Source: Lepiota brunneoincarnata (taxonomy: Eukaryota; Basidiomycota; Agaricomycetes; Agaricales; Agaricaceae). Taken from it: a stretch of 64,000 nucleotides of DNA. The notes under the pieces were generated by a model. That model made no database searches and had not been told where the DNA came from. It was given only the letters and a program-made list of their open reading frames with translations. Of this stretch, positions 11,115 to 23,035 are shown piece after piece. Both the position numbers and the translations under genes were made by a program. Each line of letters opens with the position of its first letter. Positions within the stretch are counted from its first letter, which is position 1. Where the stretch lies: NCBI GenBank assembly GCA_023014365.1, contig JAEBUN010000004.1:1488001-1552000 (forward strand), in the 5' to 3' direction.

Positions 11115-12526
11115 CTACAACTTCATCTTCCAGAATCTGTCCTCGACGTCGGGGCTTTGATGAGTCTGAGGCTCTCCAAAGCTAGCACGTAGGGGGGTTA
11201 CGCTAACAAAGCCTTGGTTGATAGCCCATCCGTCAGAACCCACAGGAAGCGAAGAAGGAGAGGGTGTAATGAGTCCTTTCATCTCAGGGGCCCACTTGAA
11301 CAAGAGGTCGCCCGTCTCGGCAGGTGCAGGACCAATCGTTGCAGTTGTGGCCTCGCCTTGCTGCTCTCCTTGAGTGATGGTGGTAGTGGTTTGCTTTTGA
11401 TCCGGCGAATACTCGGCCGAGACGTTCTTGAACAGGCGCCCATAAGAGTTTCGCCAGATAGTAGTCCAGCATATCTTGAGGCCACCCTCGGACAGGAGTT
11501 CCTCGATCAAGGGGATGTTGATGCTATAGAGATCAACTTCTCCATCCCGGAGCCCACAGTGATCTTCTCCCCAGTTGTTCCAGAGGTGCTCAATGATGCG
11601 GCTACCCAGCCGGTAGGCTGGCTCATGATAGGATAAGGGAGTAGGGTGGACGACAATGCCGTATGAAATGGCGATGGAGCGGATCTTGGACAGAGACGAG
11701 GAAAGAGCTGCACCAACTGTGCCAGAAGAGAGTACAAATGCGGCTGTGGGTCAGAGTTAGTTATAGCCTCCTGAGCACGCTGGGTATCAGACGGACCAGA
11801 TGTGTTGCGACCTAGATTAGGACCAGATATCTATTATCGGAAAGGTCGGTGAGGTGGGGGTGTGATGGGGGAGATGAACGGGACACGCGTACGACGAGAT
11901 CAATCTGGCCAGGCCACAGGTTGTGAAGCGCGACGTTGGCACAGGTAGCCGGCGTCTGATCAAGATATGAGCCGGATACACATGATGATGATGATAATAA
12001 TGAGGGGTCGTTACACCATCAAGGAGAATCCATTCTGCCTATGAATCAAAGTCAGGTTGGTCCAGGAGATGGGGCTGGGGGAAATGAGGGTACGAACTAT
12101 TTCTCCGTTCTTTGGTGGACGCGCATGAGGTGTGATTTCGCCTTGTCCGTCCTGACTTGGGATAGAAGTAGGAACCTTTGGTTATGTCTTTGATGTGATA
12201 TGCTTTGCCTGAAGGTACTGAAGATAAGTGTCTCATAAATCCCGGGGAAGAGGAGCGTGCATACCGATCCAAGACTTTTGAGTGCTGGGAAGGACCACTT
12301 TGACATGCCAGCCTGAAGTTCGGATGAGGCTCAGAGAAGTGACATTGAGGGCGAGGGTGGAGATCGCATCACCTAGTCGTTCGGTCAGATAGCGGTAGAG
12401 GCCAAGGACAAAAGGGGATTCGTGTGTGTCTGGAGGGCCGTCATCGTTCTTTGACTGTTAAGTATTTGAGTAGAGTAGAGGAGGGGACATAAATACCGTG
12501 AGAAGGACCACTGGGGATGTAGACAT
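11115..12526 (-). CDS. SurE-like phosphatase/nucleotidase, one frame break
   Basis: Fungal member of the SurE family of metal-dependent phosphatases (5'/3'-nucleotidase, acid-phosphatase-like). The N-terminus reads MSTSPVVLLT, then after an intron NDDGPPDTHESPFV, whose Asp pair is the metal site. Further blocks are KAYHIKDITKGSYFYP, AEWILLDG, TPATCANVALHNLWPGQIDL, SGPNLGRNTS (conserved Asn) and AAFVLSSGTVGAALSSSLSK. The C-terminus is a long acidic/Thr-rich domain ending at the TAG at 11115-11117. The frame shifts by one base near 12148-12155: the expected DGQGEITPHARPPKNGEI is in the +1 frame relative to YFYPKS. The start lies 36 bp from the divergent RasGEF start. Confidence 0.85.
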
Positions 12527-12562
12527 GGGCTGAGTGAAGAGAGTCAACTCAACCAACAACCA
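12527..12562. promoter_or_regulatory. 36-bp divergent start-to-start interval (SurE-like / RasGEF)
   Basis: The two start codons, 12524-12526 on minus and 12563 on plus, are separated by only 36 bp. Either the 5' leaders overlap or transcription starts are within a few bases of the ATGs. No TATA element is seen in between. Confidence 0.5.
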
Positions 12563-15500
12563 ATGGCAAACACCCACTCGCTGCCTCACCTGCCTCAACT
12601 ACCTCCTCTAGACCTCCCCACCAGCACTGACGACCCCTCTACCTCCTCCTTTGGCGACTCCTTTTCCTCCGCTCTTTCCTCTTCTCGTCCGGACGACGTC
12701 CCCCACCATCCACATTCCTCTCTCAGCCCGCCTCCCCCCCTTCGCAAGTCCATTTCCGTCGATTCTTTTGTTGCCTCTCCCTCTCTTTCGTCATCACGTC
12801 ACCAACGAGATGTGCAACCTCCGCCGTCGCGGGGGTTTGTGGCGGGCTTGGCGTCTGCCTTTAGACGAGAGTCTTCGAATGACCTGCGATCCAGTCGCAA
12901 CCGTGGCGCCAGTGTGAGCTCGGTCCGGGATCAACACCAACCACTCGATCCAGACGCAGACCGCCACCCCCCTGCGGACCGTGAGCAACGCTTCCGCCTC
13001 CCTTCTTTAAAGGGGCCAGATCCTTCCAGACTCCCCGTCCGCGGTGGCGAACTTCCTCTACCTGCCCGAACACCCTCTTCCGCCAACGAACACCCTGCCC
13101 CTGCATCATTGAATCCCACCTCCTCGGAGCACTCCCTGCACTGTCCTATTCCTCACCACCCTCCCACAAGACGTATTATCAACACCCCCACCAACCCTGG
13201 CCGCTCTCGCAGCGTGAGCATCGACGCACAACCACCAACCACCGCTAGACGGATGGTCATCAACACGCAATTCTCTAGTGTAGGTCGCCGGGCGTTATCT
13301 TGCCGCTTTCGTTACTAAGCCTTCCAACCCACAGGCTCCCCCTCCTCCTTGTGCCCTGTCCATGGATGAGTCTATCACTCTCATTGTGATCGGCACACCA
13401 GGTTGTGGAAAAACCCAGGCCATCCGCAGGGGACTCTCTGGCTTCCACCTTTCTGATCCATTGCCCTCAACGGTCCAAAAGGTTGTAGGCGGTATATCGG
13501 TTCCCTTCTGTATGTTTTTTCTAGACCATTTCTGCTAGATGCTTATCCAGCTTTGCTAGATACTTATCGGTTGGGGACAATTATTCGGGATAGATCTCCT
13601 GACTGTCCCCTAAACGTGATAGAAATTGACGTACCGCCAACCGACGTACCCATTCCGCGACCTCACCTTTGGCCAGAGGCCGTACCCTGCATCGACGGCG
13701 CGGTAATATGCTACAACTCGGCAGATCAAGACTCCTTCAAACCTGTGGAACCACTACTTCGTAAGTGAACCTAGCCATGCTAGGTGAATCCTCCCGTGAA
13801 ATAAGTTGATAGGTGCATATCATGCCATGAGACTACCGATTATCGTACTAGCATGCAAAGCAGATCTGGGGCCTCAGGTTGAGCCGGAATATGCATCAAG
13901 ATTACTTGAACCATTCCGTGTGGGTTTAATTGAAGTCACTGTCCAAAGTGAGGCTGGAAGAGACAAACTCAAGCGTTCATTTGATTGGTTGCTCAAAGCC
14001 GTGTTCCGGCACAGAAGTTTGTCCCGTTTGTTTCGCTATCTTGCACCTTGTTTAATCCCCCAAGCGCAGAGGCGATTGATACTATAAACCAGGCGGACAG
14101 CACCTATCTTAATCCAGCATCCCCGGATGTACTTACTTCCCCACCTCCATGGGAAAGTTCGAGGACTGCTACCCCAACTATAGCTCAGCCCCATCCCGTT
14201 GCCATGCATCCTCTACCACCACCGCCAGCGCCAGCGCCGCCGCTGCCACCACCACCATCTCAGCCCGACTACATTTGTGCCGCCCCAGCTCCCGCTTTGC
14301 CAGTTACCTCTCCCGCACAGGTCCAGAATGGTAGAGATCAAATGCACGAGGACTATACAACTGGGCTCCGCTTAGCAGGGGAAGCTGTTGTCAGCGATGA
14401 TGATGACCTGCCGCATACTCTCTCTGGTAATGAGTTGGACGATGGGGATGGGCTTGAGATTACCCTAAAAGCTCATCATCAACCACCCAAAGAGGAAAAA
14501 TCGTGCGCATTCATTTTCCCTCGTCCACGTCCAATGTTATATATTCATGCCGTATTCAGAAAACCTGCTCAGTTTGCTACACTGGAAGAGTTGCTTGATA
14601 AACTCTTGTTTATCGCCGTGAGCGGTGATGGTATGTATCAGGATGTTTTCATTTGAGCTATTTATTGACATCCTGGTATAGATCCCACCTTCATCTCATC
14701 TTTCCTCCTCACCTATCGCAGGTTTTGTGCTCCTCGGAGCGTCCTTCTGGCTATGCAGAAGAAAATGCGGCAGTTGGATGAGCCTTGTGGAGATCCGATG
14801 TTTGCTTGTTTTGGACAAATGAGGTTCGGTTGGGGATCGAAATTTGGAGTGGTCCTGTTTTGCTCACACTTTCTCCAGAATTTGTCACTTGCTTGAAGTG
14901 TGGATCGCGGAATATCGTACCGACTTTGCAGTCAAGGGAGCTGCTGGGGCTCTTAACGCCTTGATCCGTTCCGTGATATCGAAAACACATCTTCTTCATT
15001 ATGGCTCGCAGCTCCTACCATTCCTAGAGGTCCTTCCGACGCTTCAGGACCAAGACGCAGCTTGGGCGCTCAGGATAACGGAGGAGAGCGATGTCGAGAG
15101 TCTGATTGACGAGGAAGAAGACATCAGAGTCGATGATCACAACTATTCTTCTCTTGATCTGTCTGCCTCGAATGAATTCGAGCCAACTCTAGCTCAAGCA
15201 GTGTCTAGCAGTAACTCTAGAGAGCGCAGACCTAGTCTGCCTTTGGTGAGAACCCTAGGTTTTGCACTCAACGGAACGACCGATCACTCGGACCCCTCAC
15301 CGAGACAACAGCTTAAAGACCTATTACGGATCGCCAATGAAGTGATGGCCATGGATGCATCGGAAATCGCAGAGGAGATCACCCGTGTCGAAGCCAAATA
15401 TTTTCCTTGATATTACGGTTCGTTCCACCTCATACACCCACCCTCAGCGTGATCCAACACACATTTAGAGCCGTGACTGGATGCACTTTGTTTTCTTGAA

Positions 15501-16350
15501 GCAGAAGAAGCCTGATGATCCTATCGTGGCTTTTAATACTATCGCTAACCACCTTGGGGACTGGTAAGTACGGTGTGACAGTGTGCGATTTGCAATTGTG
15601 TTCAATGCATTCATTAGGGTCATCTCCTTGATCTTATGCCATGACCGGGCACAGAAACGCGCTCGTCAAATGGAGAAAATGGTCGAGATAGCTGCAAAAC
15701 TAAGGTCGTTGAACAATTACTCAGCTCTTCGTGCTTTCGTTGCGGGTATCAACAACTCCACTTTCCCTGGTGATGAGACGATGGAAGTTATTTAAGGCTA
15801 GATCGGCAGAGCAGGCAAAGAACCTACAATCTTGGGACGTTCTACTGCAGCAATTCCGCGCCCATCGTGCGTATCGGCTAGCCCTGCGGAATAGCAAAGG
15901 TTCCTGCATTCCTGCCATGTAAGATACTCAGTCCTTACCGTGCACAACGGCTCATTGGTTTGTAGGGAGGTCCATATCGCGGATATGATTAAGGCTCAAG
16001 AAGCTAATCCAGATCATAAGGAGGGGGATCCGACGAAGATTCACTGGGCCAAGTTTAGCATGATGGGCCGATTTGTAGCAATCACAAATCAATGTCAAAA
16101 CCAGTGCCGTAGCTCCACGGACTATAACTTCCCGGAGCGGAATCACATCAGGGATCTTTTTGTCAGGCGGCCTGTTATGAGTCTCGAGGTGGGTGTTGTG
16201 TTTTAAATACTCCTAATCATGATCTCAGTTCCCTTACAGATGCAGAGGACTCGTCTCAATGACTCCGAGTTCTCCGATTATGGATCGTTGCCACCCTCCA
16301 ATATGCCCAGACAAGATCCAGAGGCCATGCGCAGGCTCTTCTCCCGGTAA
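12563..16350 (+). CDS. Ras guanine-nucleotide exchange factor with N-terminal Ras-like P-loop domain; two frame breaks
   Basis: Domains in order: a Ser/Pro-rich disordered N-terminus; a Ras-fold domain with P-loop GTPGCGKT near 13400, a switch-II region without a normal DxxG, and a G4-like ACKADL near 13855; a poly-Pro/acidic linker (14200-14480); a RasGEF_N domain (FISSFLLTYRRFCAPRSVL); and the catalytic RasGEF (CDC25) domain with NHLGDWVISLILCHD, LNNYSALRAFVAGINNSTF, NLQSWDVLLQQFRAHRAYR, IHWAKFSMMGRF and FPERNHIRDL. The GEF domain loads GTP onto Ras-type GTPases at membranes. Two single-base breaks occur inside the GEF domain, at about 15401-15406 and 15785-15795; the conserved sequence continues in the +1 frame each time. 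Many short introns. The TAA is at 16348-16350. It diverges from the SurE-like gene. Confidence 0.88.
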
Positions 16351-16679
16351 CCCCGTGTTTCCTAGCTGGTTTGCATATATGGACATTCATTGTATTTGCA
16401 TTTACCCGCTCCCGCTCTGACTTTCGGATGATTCTCGTGCTTGGAACTCATGGCATTCGTTTATTATCGTACTATACCCCTGCAATGAAGTGTCCTTGAA
16501 CGTTCCTTCATCTTTTGCACACACCCCGCTGGCCTGCCAAATCCCCTAATCTAGCTATACCCGCGGCTGCGCCACTTGTTTTACTTTGAAGCCGCGAAGC
16601 AGAACTCTGGGTGCTCTCAGGAGTGATGATCATACGGGATACAATGGCTGAGTATCTACATTCGTAGTGTACATAATCA
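16351..16679. other. convergent 3' spacer
   Basis: Lies between the stop codons of the RasGEF and Drs1 genes. No coding frame or RNA gene is recognised; it presumably holds both 3' UTRs and polyadenylation signals. Confidence 0.5.
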
Positions 16680-19183
16680 CTACTTGGGTTTCTTATTTAC
16701 GCCCTTGGTTTTTAATGAGCTTCTTGGGGCCTTCTTGGTCCCAAGTTCTCGGTTGAAGAAACCTTTTCCCCTACTCGAAGTGCTTCCTTGTTTTTGCTGA
16801 CCTTGTCCAGCTAATTCAGCAAGGCCCATCCTGGTAGGGCGAGAAGCCCTTTTGGCCGAGCGAATGGCAGCCCTAATCGTTTTGCCATCTCCCAGTTCTG
16901 TGTCCATTTTCATCGCGATTCTCCGTCGCTTAACCCTTCGTGAGAGACCGGAGAATTTGTCACGTTTTGGCTGTCGAATGGCTGAGTAAGGGGTACGTCC
17001 GAACTCGGTGAGGATCAACGCACCTTTTTTGCATCTACTACCCTGTTTGCTTGCTTAGCTACCAGCTTGGGTCCAAGCTCATGCTCCCTCTTGCTGATGA
17101 CTGGGGGAATGACATTATTTGTCGATTCACAGCAAGAGGGAATAAACATGCCTTGCGCCGCTTGCTTTTCCTTACTAGTCTGGAACCACGTTCGGGCTGG
17201 GCGAGAAAAAATCTCTCCTTGGTGCTCAACCATGTTATGTCCCTTTTTAAGCTCCATTTCAGCCTGCCGTAACTGCTTCTCTTCTTTCTCCTCACGCAAG
17301 ACCTCGGAGATTTCATCTCTAAGTTCCACAAGCTTGTCCGCCCAAGATTGAATAGCCTCAGCGGGTAGGACGCGATGATGGACCTGATTCCCAGCAGCCG
17401 TATGTTTGATAGCGGCTTTGAGCACTTTTCGGTCAGCCTCTCCAACCAATGTTACAGATCTACACGCCAATGAATGTTCATGGATCACGAGATGGCGTTG
17501 GAGACCTTACCTTCCCCTGTGTCCCGCGCGGGCAGTTCTTCCTACCCGGTGCAGATATTGGGCGAGTTGCGTCGGCATATCGTAGTTGATGACAGTTTCG
17601 ACGCCCTTGATATCTAAGCCACGGGAAGCGAGGTCTGTAGCCATCAAGAAATCAACCATGCCGTCGCGGAAGAGTTGAAGAGCTGTTAGGCGCTTGTTTA
17701 CAAGTCAGCTTTGAGTCTTTGTTCTGATAGATGAGAGGCACCTGTTCCTGTGACAGGTCTCCGTGCAACTCTTCGCATTTCATGCCAAGAAGACTGAACA
17801 CGATTCGCATCTGGTGTGCCAACTTCTTGCTGCGGAGGAAGACAATCACCCGATGTTTAAAGGTGCGTTTGCAGAGGGTGACCAGCATCGCTGAACGTTC
17901 GGCCTCCCTGTCTGTTCGGACGCGTACAAATTCCTGAACGAGACTACGCGCAGTACTGCGTTTGGGATCCACAAACAGTCGGACGGGTTTATTGAGAGAC
18001 ATCCTGACGAGCTCATCCACCGAGTCCGTCATTGTAGCTGAAAAAAGCATGGTTTGACGGGACAGAGGACAGGTCTTGATGATTTCAGCCAGCTCATCTG
18101 CAAAACCCTCGGACAACATTCTGTCAGCTTCATCAAGCACCAAGACATCGAGTGCGTCGAGAGAGAATGATGGAGAATTGCGTATGTGATCGATTAGTCG
18201 ACCAGGTGTGGCGATCACGACGTCAGGCCGAGAGCGTAAAGCAGTCTCCTGGCTTTTAAGAGATAATCCACCTGGATAACTGAGTGTTATTCTCAGATGA
18301 ATATAAAAGAGGCCTCGTACCTACAACGAGGCAAAATCGGATGTCGGTGTGAGCCGATAACTTTGTCCCCACTTCGTAGCATTGTACTGCTAGCTCTCGG
18401 GTAGGCACGAGAACGAGACAACGGGTCGCTGCAGCTCTCTTTCCTTTTTCTCGATACAACAGGCGTTCAAGCATGGGTATTATGTATGCCGCCGTTTTTC
18501 CAGAGCCAGTGACGGCGTTGCCTACAATGTCCTTGCCCAGCAACGCAACAGGGATTGTCGACGCCTGGATGGGAGTTGGCTTATTGAACCCCATGCTTGT
18601 TAGTGCCTTGAGTACCGGCCGGGCTAGATTCATGGACATGAAAGAACTGTGTGTTTCTCCCGTAGTAACTGTTTCTTGATCGAAAAATGCGGCTTTTCGT
18701 TCCTTTTCGACCTGTGTTTCACGGTCCGAATCAGATGAAGAACCTTCCTCGTATCCCTCCCCCGCATCACCCTCGCCCTCCTCTTCAGAAGTTGCAAGGG
18801 GATCATCGGAGGCCTCTCCATCCTCCTCTTCACCCTCGGATGATTCTTATCTGGTTCATTCTCACTACTCTCGTCATTACTCGTCTCGGGCCTCTTCCGC
18901 TTCAAGTTCGAACGACGCCGAGAAACTATATCGTCCACAGAAACAGGAGCCTAGGGGTATGTCATTGACTTATTTTGTGGGAAAAGCATGTGGCTTAACG
19001 TGCCGGTTTTGAATCAGACTTGACCAAGTCTTGTGTCAGAGCATGGCTCCCAAATTCGAAATATGGATCCCCGGCAACGTCGAAGACGAAGTCAGGATTC
19101 AGCTTGGCTCCAGGTTCTGTGCTGTTCGTTTCCAAAGCGTCTTCACTATCAGAATCTATGGTCATTATGTAGTCGGTGACCAT
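16680..19183 (-). CDS. DRS1: ATP-dependent RNA helicase Drs1 (DDX27 family)
   Basis: Nucleolar DEAD-box helicase for 60S pre-ribosome assembly. The N-terminus has an acidic Ser/Asp/Glu region. Helicase motifs follow: Q motif ([17 protein letters not shown]), I ([11 protein letters not shown]), Ia ([10 protein letters not shown]), [12 protein letters not shown] (VLDEADRM), III (LFSATMT), [27 protein letters not shown] and VI ([15 protein letters not shown]). A coiled, Lys-rich C-terminus ends in NKKPK, typical of Drs1. Introns are seen after SQEQ, within [11 protein letters not shown] and after VVDAKK (donor GTGCGT, 54 bp). A possible GC-AG intron of 51 bp (about 17101-17151) could be removed in frame. 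In the acidic region near 18836-18850 the frame shifts by one base (looks like a missing base). It diverges from the Apc4 gene. Confidence 0.93.
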
Positions 19184-19335
19184 CTTTGCGGCGAAATCCC
19201 TGAGTGAGGACCTTGGGGTTGTAGGAGGAGATTTTTACTTTACTACACGTGACTTGGATCAATATATAACCACCACTGTGTCTCGTCGTTCATCAGCACA
19301 GTCATATCCCCTGTTGAGAAAGAATAGAAACCCAA
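19184..19335. promoter_or_regulatory. bidirectional promoter between Drs1 and Apc4
   Basis: This is a 152-bp start-to-start interval. It holds a CACGTG hexamer at 19246-19251 and an AT-rich ATATATAAC at about 19261-19269. Shared control is inferred from layout only; CACGTG is not more frequent in the window than chance. Confidence 0.45.
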
Positions 19336-22300
19336 ATGTCGACCACGGCATTCAATACTCTAGCAACTTTCCAAATCCCATCCCCAAGCCGTATACTCCC
19401 ATCTTCTTGTTGTCCTGACAAAGACTTGGTGATTCTCATATCGAGGCTGGGATCGCTAGATCGCATAAGTCTTTGGAATACGACCCAGGGAACGAAAATA
19501 TGGGAAGTAGAAGTCGGCGACGATGCAGACGGCACGCATATTGTTGATCTAGCCTGGAGCCCAGATGGTAAACGTGTTTTCTATAAAAACAAAAGAACCA
19601 ATTTTGATTTTTTACAGGGCAAAGTGTGGCTATACTCTGTGACCCACCGAATATTTCTATTCATTCTATACAGGATGGAAAAAAGACTCTGGACCTACCT
19701 GTCGGTACTAGATGCCTTCCCCAGTCAAGAAAGCAAGCAGCAGCAGCAGGGATCTGGTGGTTCAAGAATGAGCAAACAATTGCACAAGGGTCTATACCCG
19801 ACATATTCAAGAGGAACGGCTTGACTGTAAGGAAGCGACGCGTGAATTTTTTTGGCTTGGTTCTGACAAGTACTTAGACAGGTTCCTCCCTTTCTATTCT
19901 AAAAAGTCTTCCTCTATTGGATTCTCTTCCCGAGGATTTTGATCGAATCACGTTAGTGAAAACTAACTACTGCGGGGAAATTGTTTCTAACACATGGAGC
20001 AGGGCCACCGATATCTTTGCTTTTCAAGGCTCACACACGCGAGCTCCTCAACGAAGTTCGATACCTGAAATTATCAGAGATTGGCCCACTTTGATGTCTA
20101 ATCCTCTCCTTGCATCCATTTGTCCTCTGGGGCACCAATCCAGTCCTGATGGTACTACTTCAGACGAAGCCGACGTCACGAATCAAAACAGCCTTCTCGG
20201 TTGTAGCAGACAGTAATGGCTGCCTTTCGCTTTATCAGGACGGTAGTTTTCCCTTAGGAAGCCTCAAAATTGGTGGCAGTTGGGCAGCTGCGTTCCCTGT
20301 ACAAGGCGTGTTCCTCGCCGTCCAAACTTTGTGCGCATATGGCGAAATCACTTGGTGAAGGGGAAATTACGACCATATGCGCTGTTCAAATTGACATTCC
20401 CCTATTGAGACGCCGTTTCTGCCGGGAACTATCTCAGCTATCATCGGCAGCGCGAGATCTCACTTGGTATGCCATGCGTGTGGTCAAAGAAATGCGATCC
20501 ATATGGTTTGGTTCCGAAATGAATAGTGGTGCACGTGAATGGGGACCCCGCTGGGTGCGCTCTCTCGAAACAAAACAAAAAGAACAATACGGTCGTATGT
20601 CCGCCATTTTATGACAGCTTTTGTTGCTTACCCGATCGCAGATGAAGAATCGACGGCTCTACTTGATTTAACTTGTCTTTTGGTCACAGGTCGAGCGTCT
20701 GATTCGCTGCTTGACTTTCTTGGCAGTGGGGAGCAGATGAGTGAAAGAGTACCTAGTTTTACTGTCCCATTTCACTGTTCTGATCGCGCTTTTAGGGTAT
20801 ACAAAAGTGGGAAACCTCTATGAATGAATCACTGAGCAAACTGCGTGACTACGCGGAGAAACGATTAGCACCAGCATTGCAGCGTCTCCATCTCATTCTA
20901 GAGGAGATACAAGGCTGGTCTTTACTGTGGGTCACTTTTTTTTTTATCGGATAGGGAAGATATTGAAATGGCACAGTCCGCAATACCGTGTCTTTGAGCT
21001 TCCTTTTGACGAAATCTCAAGTACGCTGGATTCTGCGACTAGGGGAGTTACTTGCGCATCCTGGCTGTCGGTGATTGCCCGGAGAGAATTCACTCGATTT
21101 AGAGAGTTCATTTCCTGGTTGAGGTTTGGTGGGTTTCAACGACCTTGTAACCCGGATTGACCTTACCCCCCCCCCAATGCATCAGAAATTAGTGCTGCTA
21201 ACGCTGCAAATGATACACATGCCGTCCCCCGCCACGACATTCTAGAAGTAAACGCATATCTTATGTCCGGACTGGTGGTTAGTTCCATCGATAAGTGGTT
21301 TATTGGCCCGATCCCCCAATTTGCCCCCCGCGATCTTGGGATTCCTACGGAGGATACGCGCCCCATCAACCTCGTTTTAGAGCAAATTCGCAACGTGGCA
21401 GGAGATCCTGGGCTACTGGACTGGCAAGCTGTAAGTTTTCTACGTCACCCTGAACACATTGTTGATCGGATTTCTCAGAATGGGGCACGCAAAGATCTTA
21501 ATCACCTGGACCGGAATCTTGATGCGTTGGTGCAGGAATTGGCAATTCGTTGCCAGCGCATCTTCGGTCGTGCGGCAGCAGCAGCATCTCGGTCTGCTAC
21601 TATTTCGTATGGGCGTCTCTCGATCGCGTCGAACGTCCCTCAACCGGAACATGAGGTCCGAACGATTGATGGTCGGAAAATCCGGGAACGAACTTCATTG
21701 AACAAGGTGAGAAGTGAAAGGGGTGTTGGTGTATCCACTATTTACGGCGCCTTCTTAAAATAGGAAGGCAATGCAATACAACACCTCGTTAGCTTGAACC
21801 CAGAAGATAAGACCTTGTGTAAGCTTATTTATGGTATTTACCAAGGGTCCACTAAACACCCATTTCACTAGTGTTCTTGGCTCGTTTGCATTCTGAGCGC
21901 CAGACGGACACGTCTCCGACTCAAATACTAGTTGGAGCTATTCAATACTATCTACCAGGGGATGATCAAGAGCGCGCAACGGTCAACCTCGTGGAAGTTG
22001 AATTTTTTGGCGACGAAAGTCTTGTGGTTATATACCGACGCCCCAATATAGTCAGTGAGTGTCGTCGATGCTACACACTCCAGCCTGATCGTGCTCACAT
22101 ACGCATACGTAGACTCTACATCTATAGCTGTTGTCAACTATGTCGATGTAGGCTATCAGAAATTGGAGCTTGCAAAGTACGTAAAAGGTTTCCGCGAAGA
22201 TTTGATGGCCACCGCAATGGATCTGTGGAGAAAGAGCCAGGTTGAGTGTAACTAGAATCCACTTGGCTTCGACTGATGCCCATCACAGTTGCCCGCAACC

Positions 22301-22489
22301 CCATATCCAATCGAAAGGCGCCGAGTTATTCGCAACAGCAAGAATTCAGGGTTTTCGATGGTAGTCAATGGCAGAGCTGGTCGAAGGGTGGCCTGTGTAC
22401 TTGACGGCACGGGCACGTTAATGGAGTCGTTTGATTTAGAAGGAGACGTCGAGGATATGGAAGTTGCGGATGATGGCAGGATATCATGA
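19336..22489 (+). CDS. APC4: anaphase-promoting complex subunit 4 (Apc4)
   Basis: Scaffold subunit of the APC/C ubiquitin ligase. The N-terminal WD40 part shows RISLWNTTQGTKIWEVEVG, IVDLAWSPDGQSVAILCDPP and ISIHSIQDGKKTLDLPVG. The central Apc4 long domain shows FCRELSQLSSAARDLTWYAM, SGAREWGPRWVRSLE, LLDLTCLLVTGRASDSLLDF and KLRDYAEKRLAPALQRLH, followed by a C-terminal beta-rich part ending at the TGA at 22487-22489. Introns are short. The frame appears to slip by one base near 20180-20200, where LLVVADSNGCLSLYQDG continues in the +1 frame; I am less sure of this break than of others because the preceding stretch is variable. The stop overlaps the end of a putative minus-strand gene. Confidence 0.85.
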
Positions 22490-22902
22490 GTTCCTGCCAG
22501 ACCCACCCTGCTTTTCCTCGTCGACGGGCTTCAATGAAAGGAGCATTGGAAACCGGTGTGCGATCACATCATGGATTCGAAACCAATTCAGCATCCGACA
22601 TGACTTTTTGCCTTCTAGCTCTAAATGGTCGTAAATGATTTCACGGATATTGCGGTGAGAAATAGACCGCAAGGCTTGCGCGCGTTGAAGCAAGGGCCAA
22701 GATTTCAAGATATTCACCGGAGTTGACCGACAGATAGATCTGAGTAAAGAGAAATAGTGTGGATTTGGGCCAAGAAGAGGCGTGTAGGGTTCAATGGAGA
22801 TAATTGCCGTAGGAGAAGTTCCTTTCAGGCCCCAATTCTGCTTCGAGAAAGCCCTGTCAGTGCGAGCGCCGCACCCCTTCAGCCCAAACTTAAATTATCC
22901 AT
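22484..22902 (-). CDS. putative small protein of unknown function
   Basis: A minus-strand frame is open from about 22885 to the TGA at 22484-22486. It encodes a well-structured-looking, basic stretch with IISIEPYTPLLGPNPHYF, LLRSICRSTPVNILKSWPL, ALRSISHRNIREIIYDHLE and MLNWFRIHDVIAHRFPML. I do not recognise the family. A possible start is the ATG at 22900-22902, joined by one intron with weak sites (GTTTGG to CTGAAAG), giving about 116 residues; the first in-frame ATG without splicing is at 22717 (77 residues). Its last 6 bp overlap the end of Apc4 on the other strand. It faces the bZIP gene head-to-head. A chance open frame cannot be excluded. Confidence 0.4.
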
Positions 22903-23035
22903 AACATCGGCTAAGTAGAGCGGTCGTTTCAAGGGCCGCGGACCCTCTCTCCTCGTGTCCTCTCTTGAGTTCTTTTTTTCCGTGGCATTTTAAATCACCT
23001 TCCATCGCCTCCACCTTTCAACATTCTTTTCACCC

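Noticed and set aside
17015..17030. Apparent one-base deletion in Drs1 at the A6 run after VVDAKK
   Set aside because: A normal 54-bp intron (donor GTGCGT, acceptor CGACAG) joins AKK to PKRDKFSG in frame, so no break is needed.
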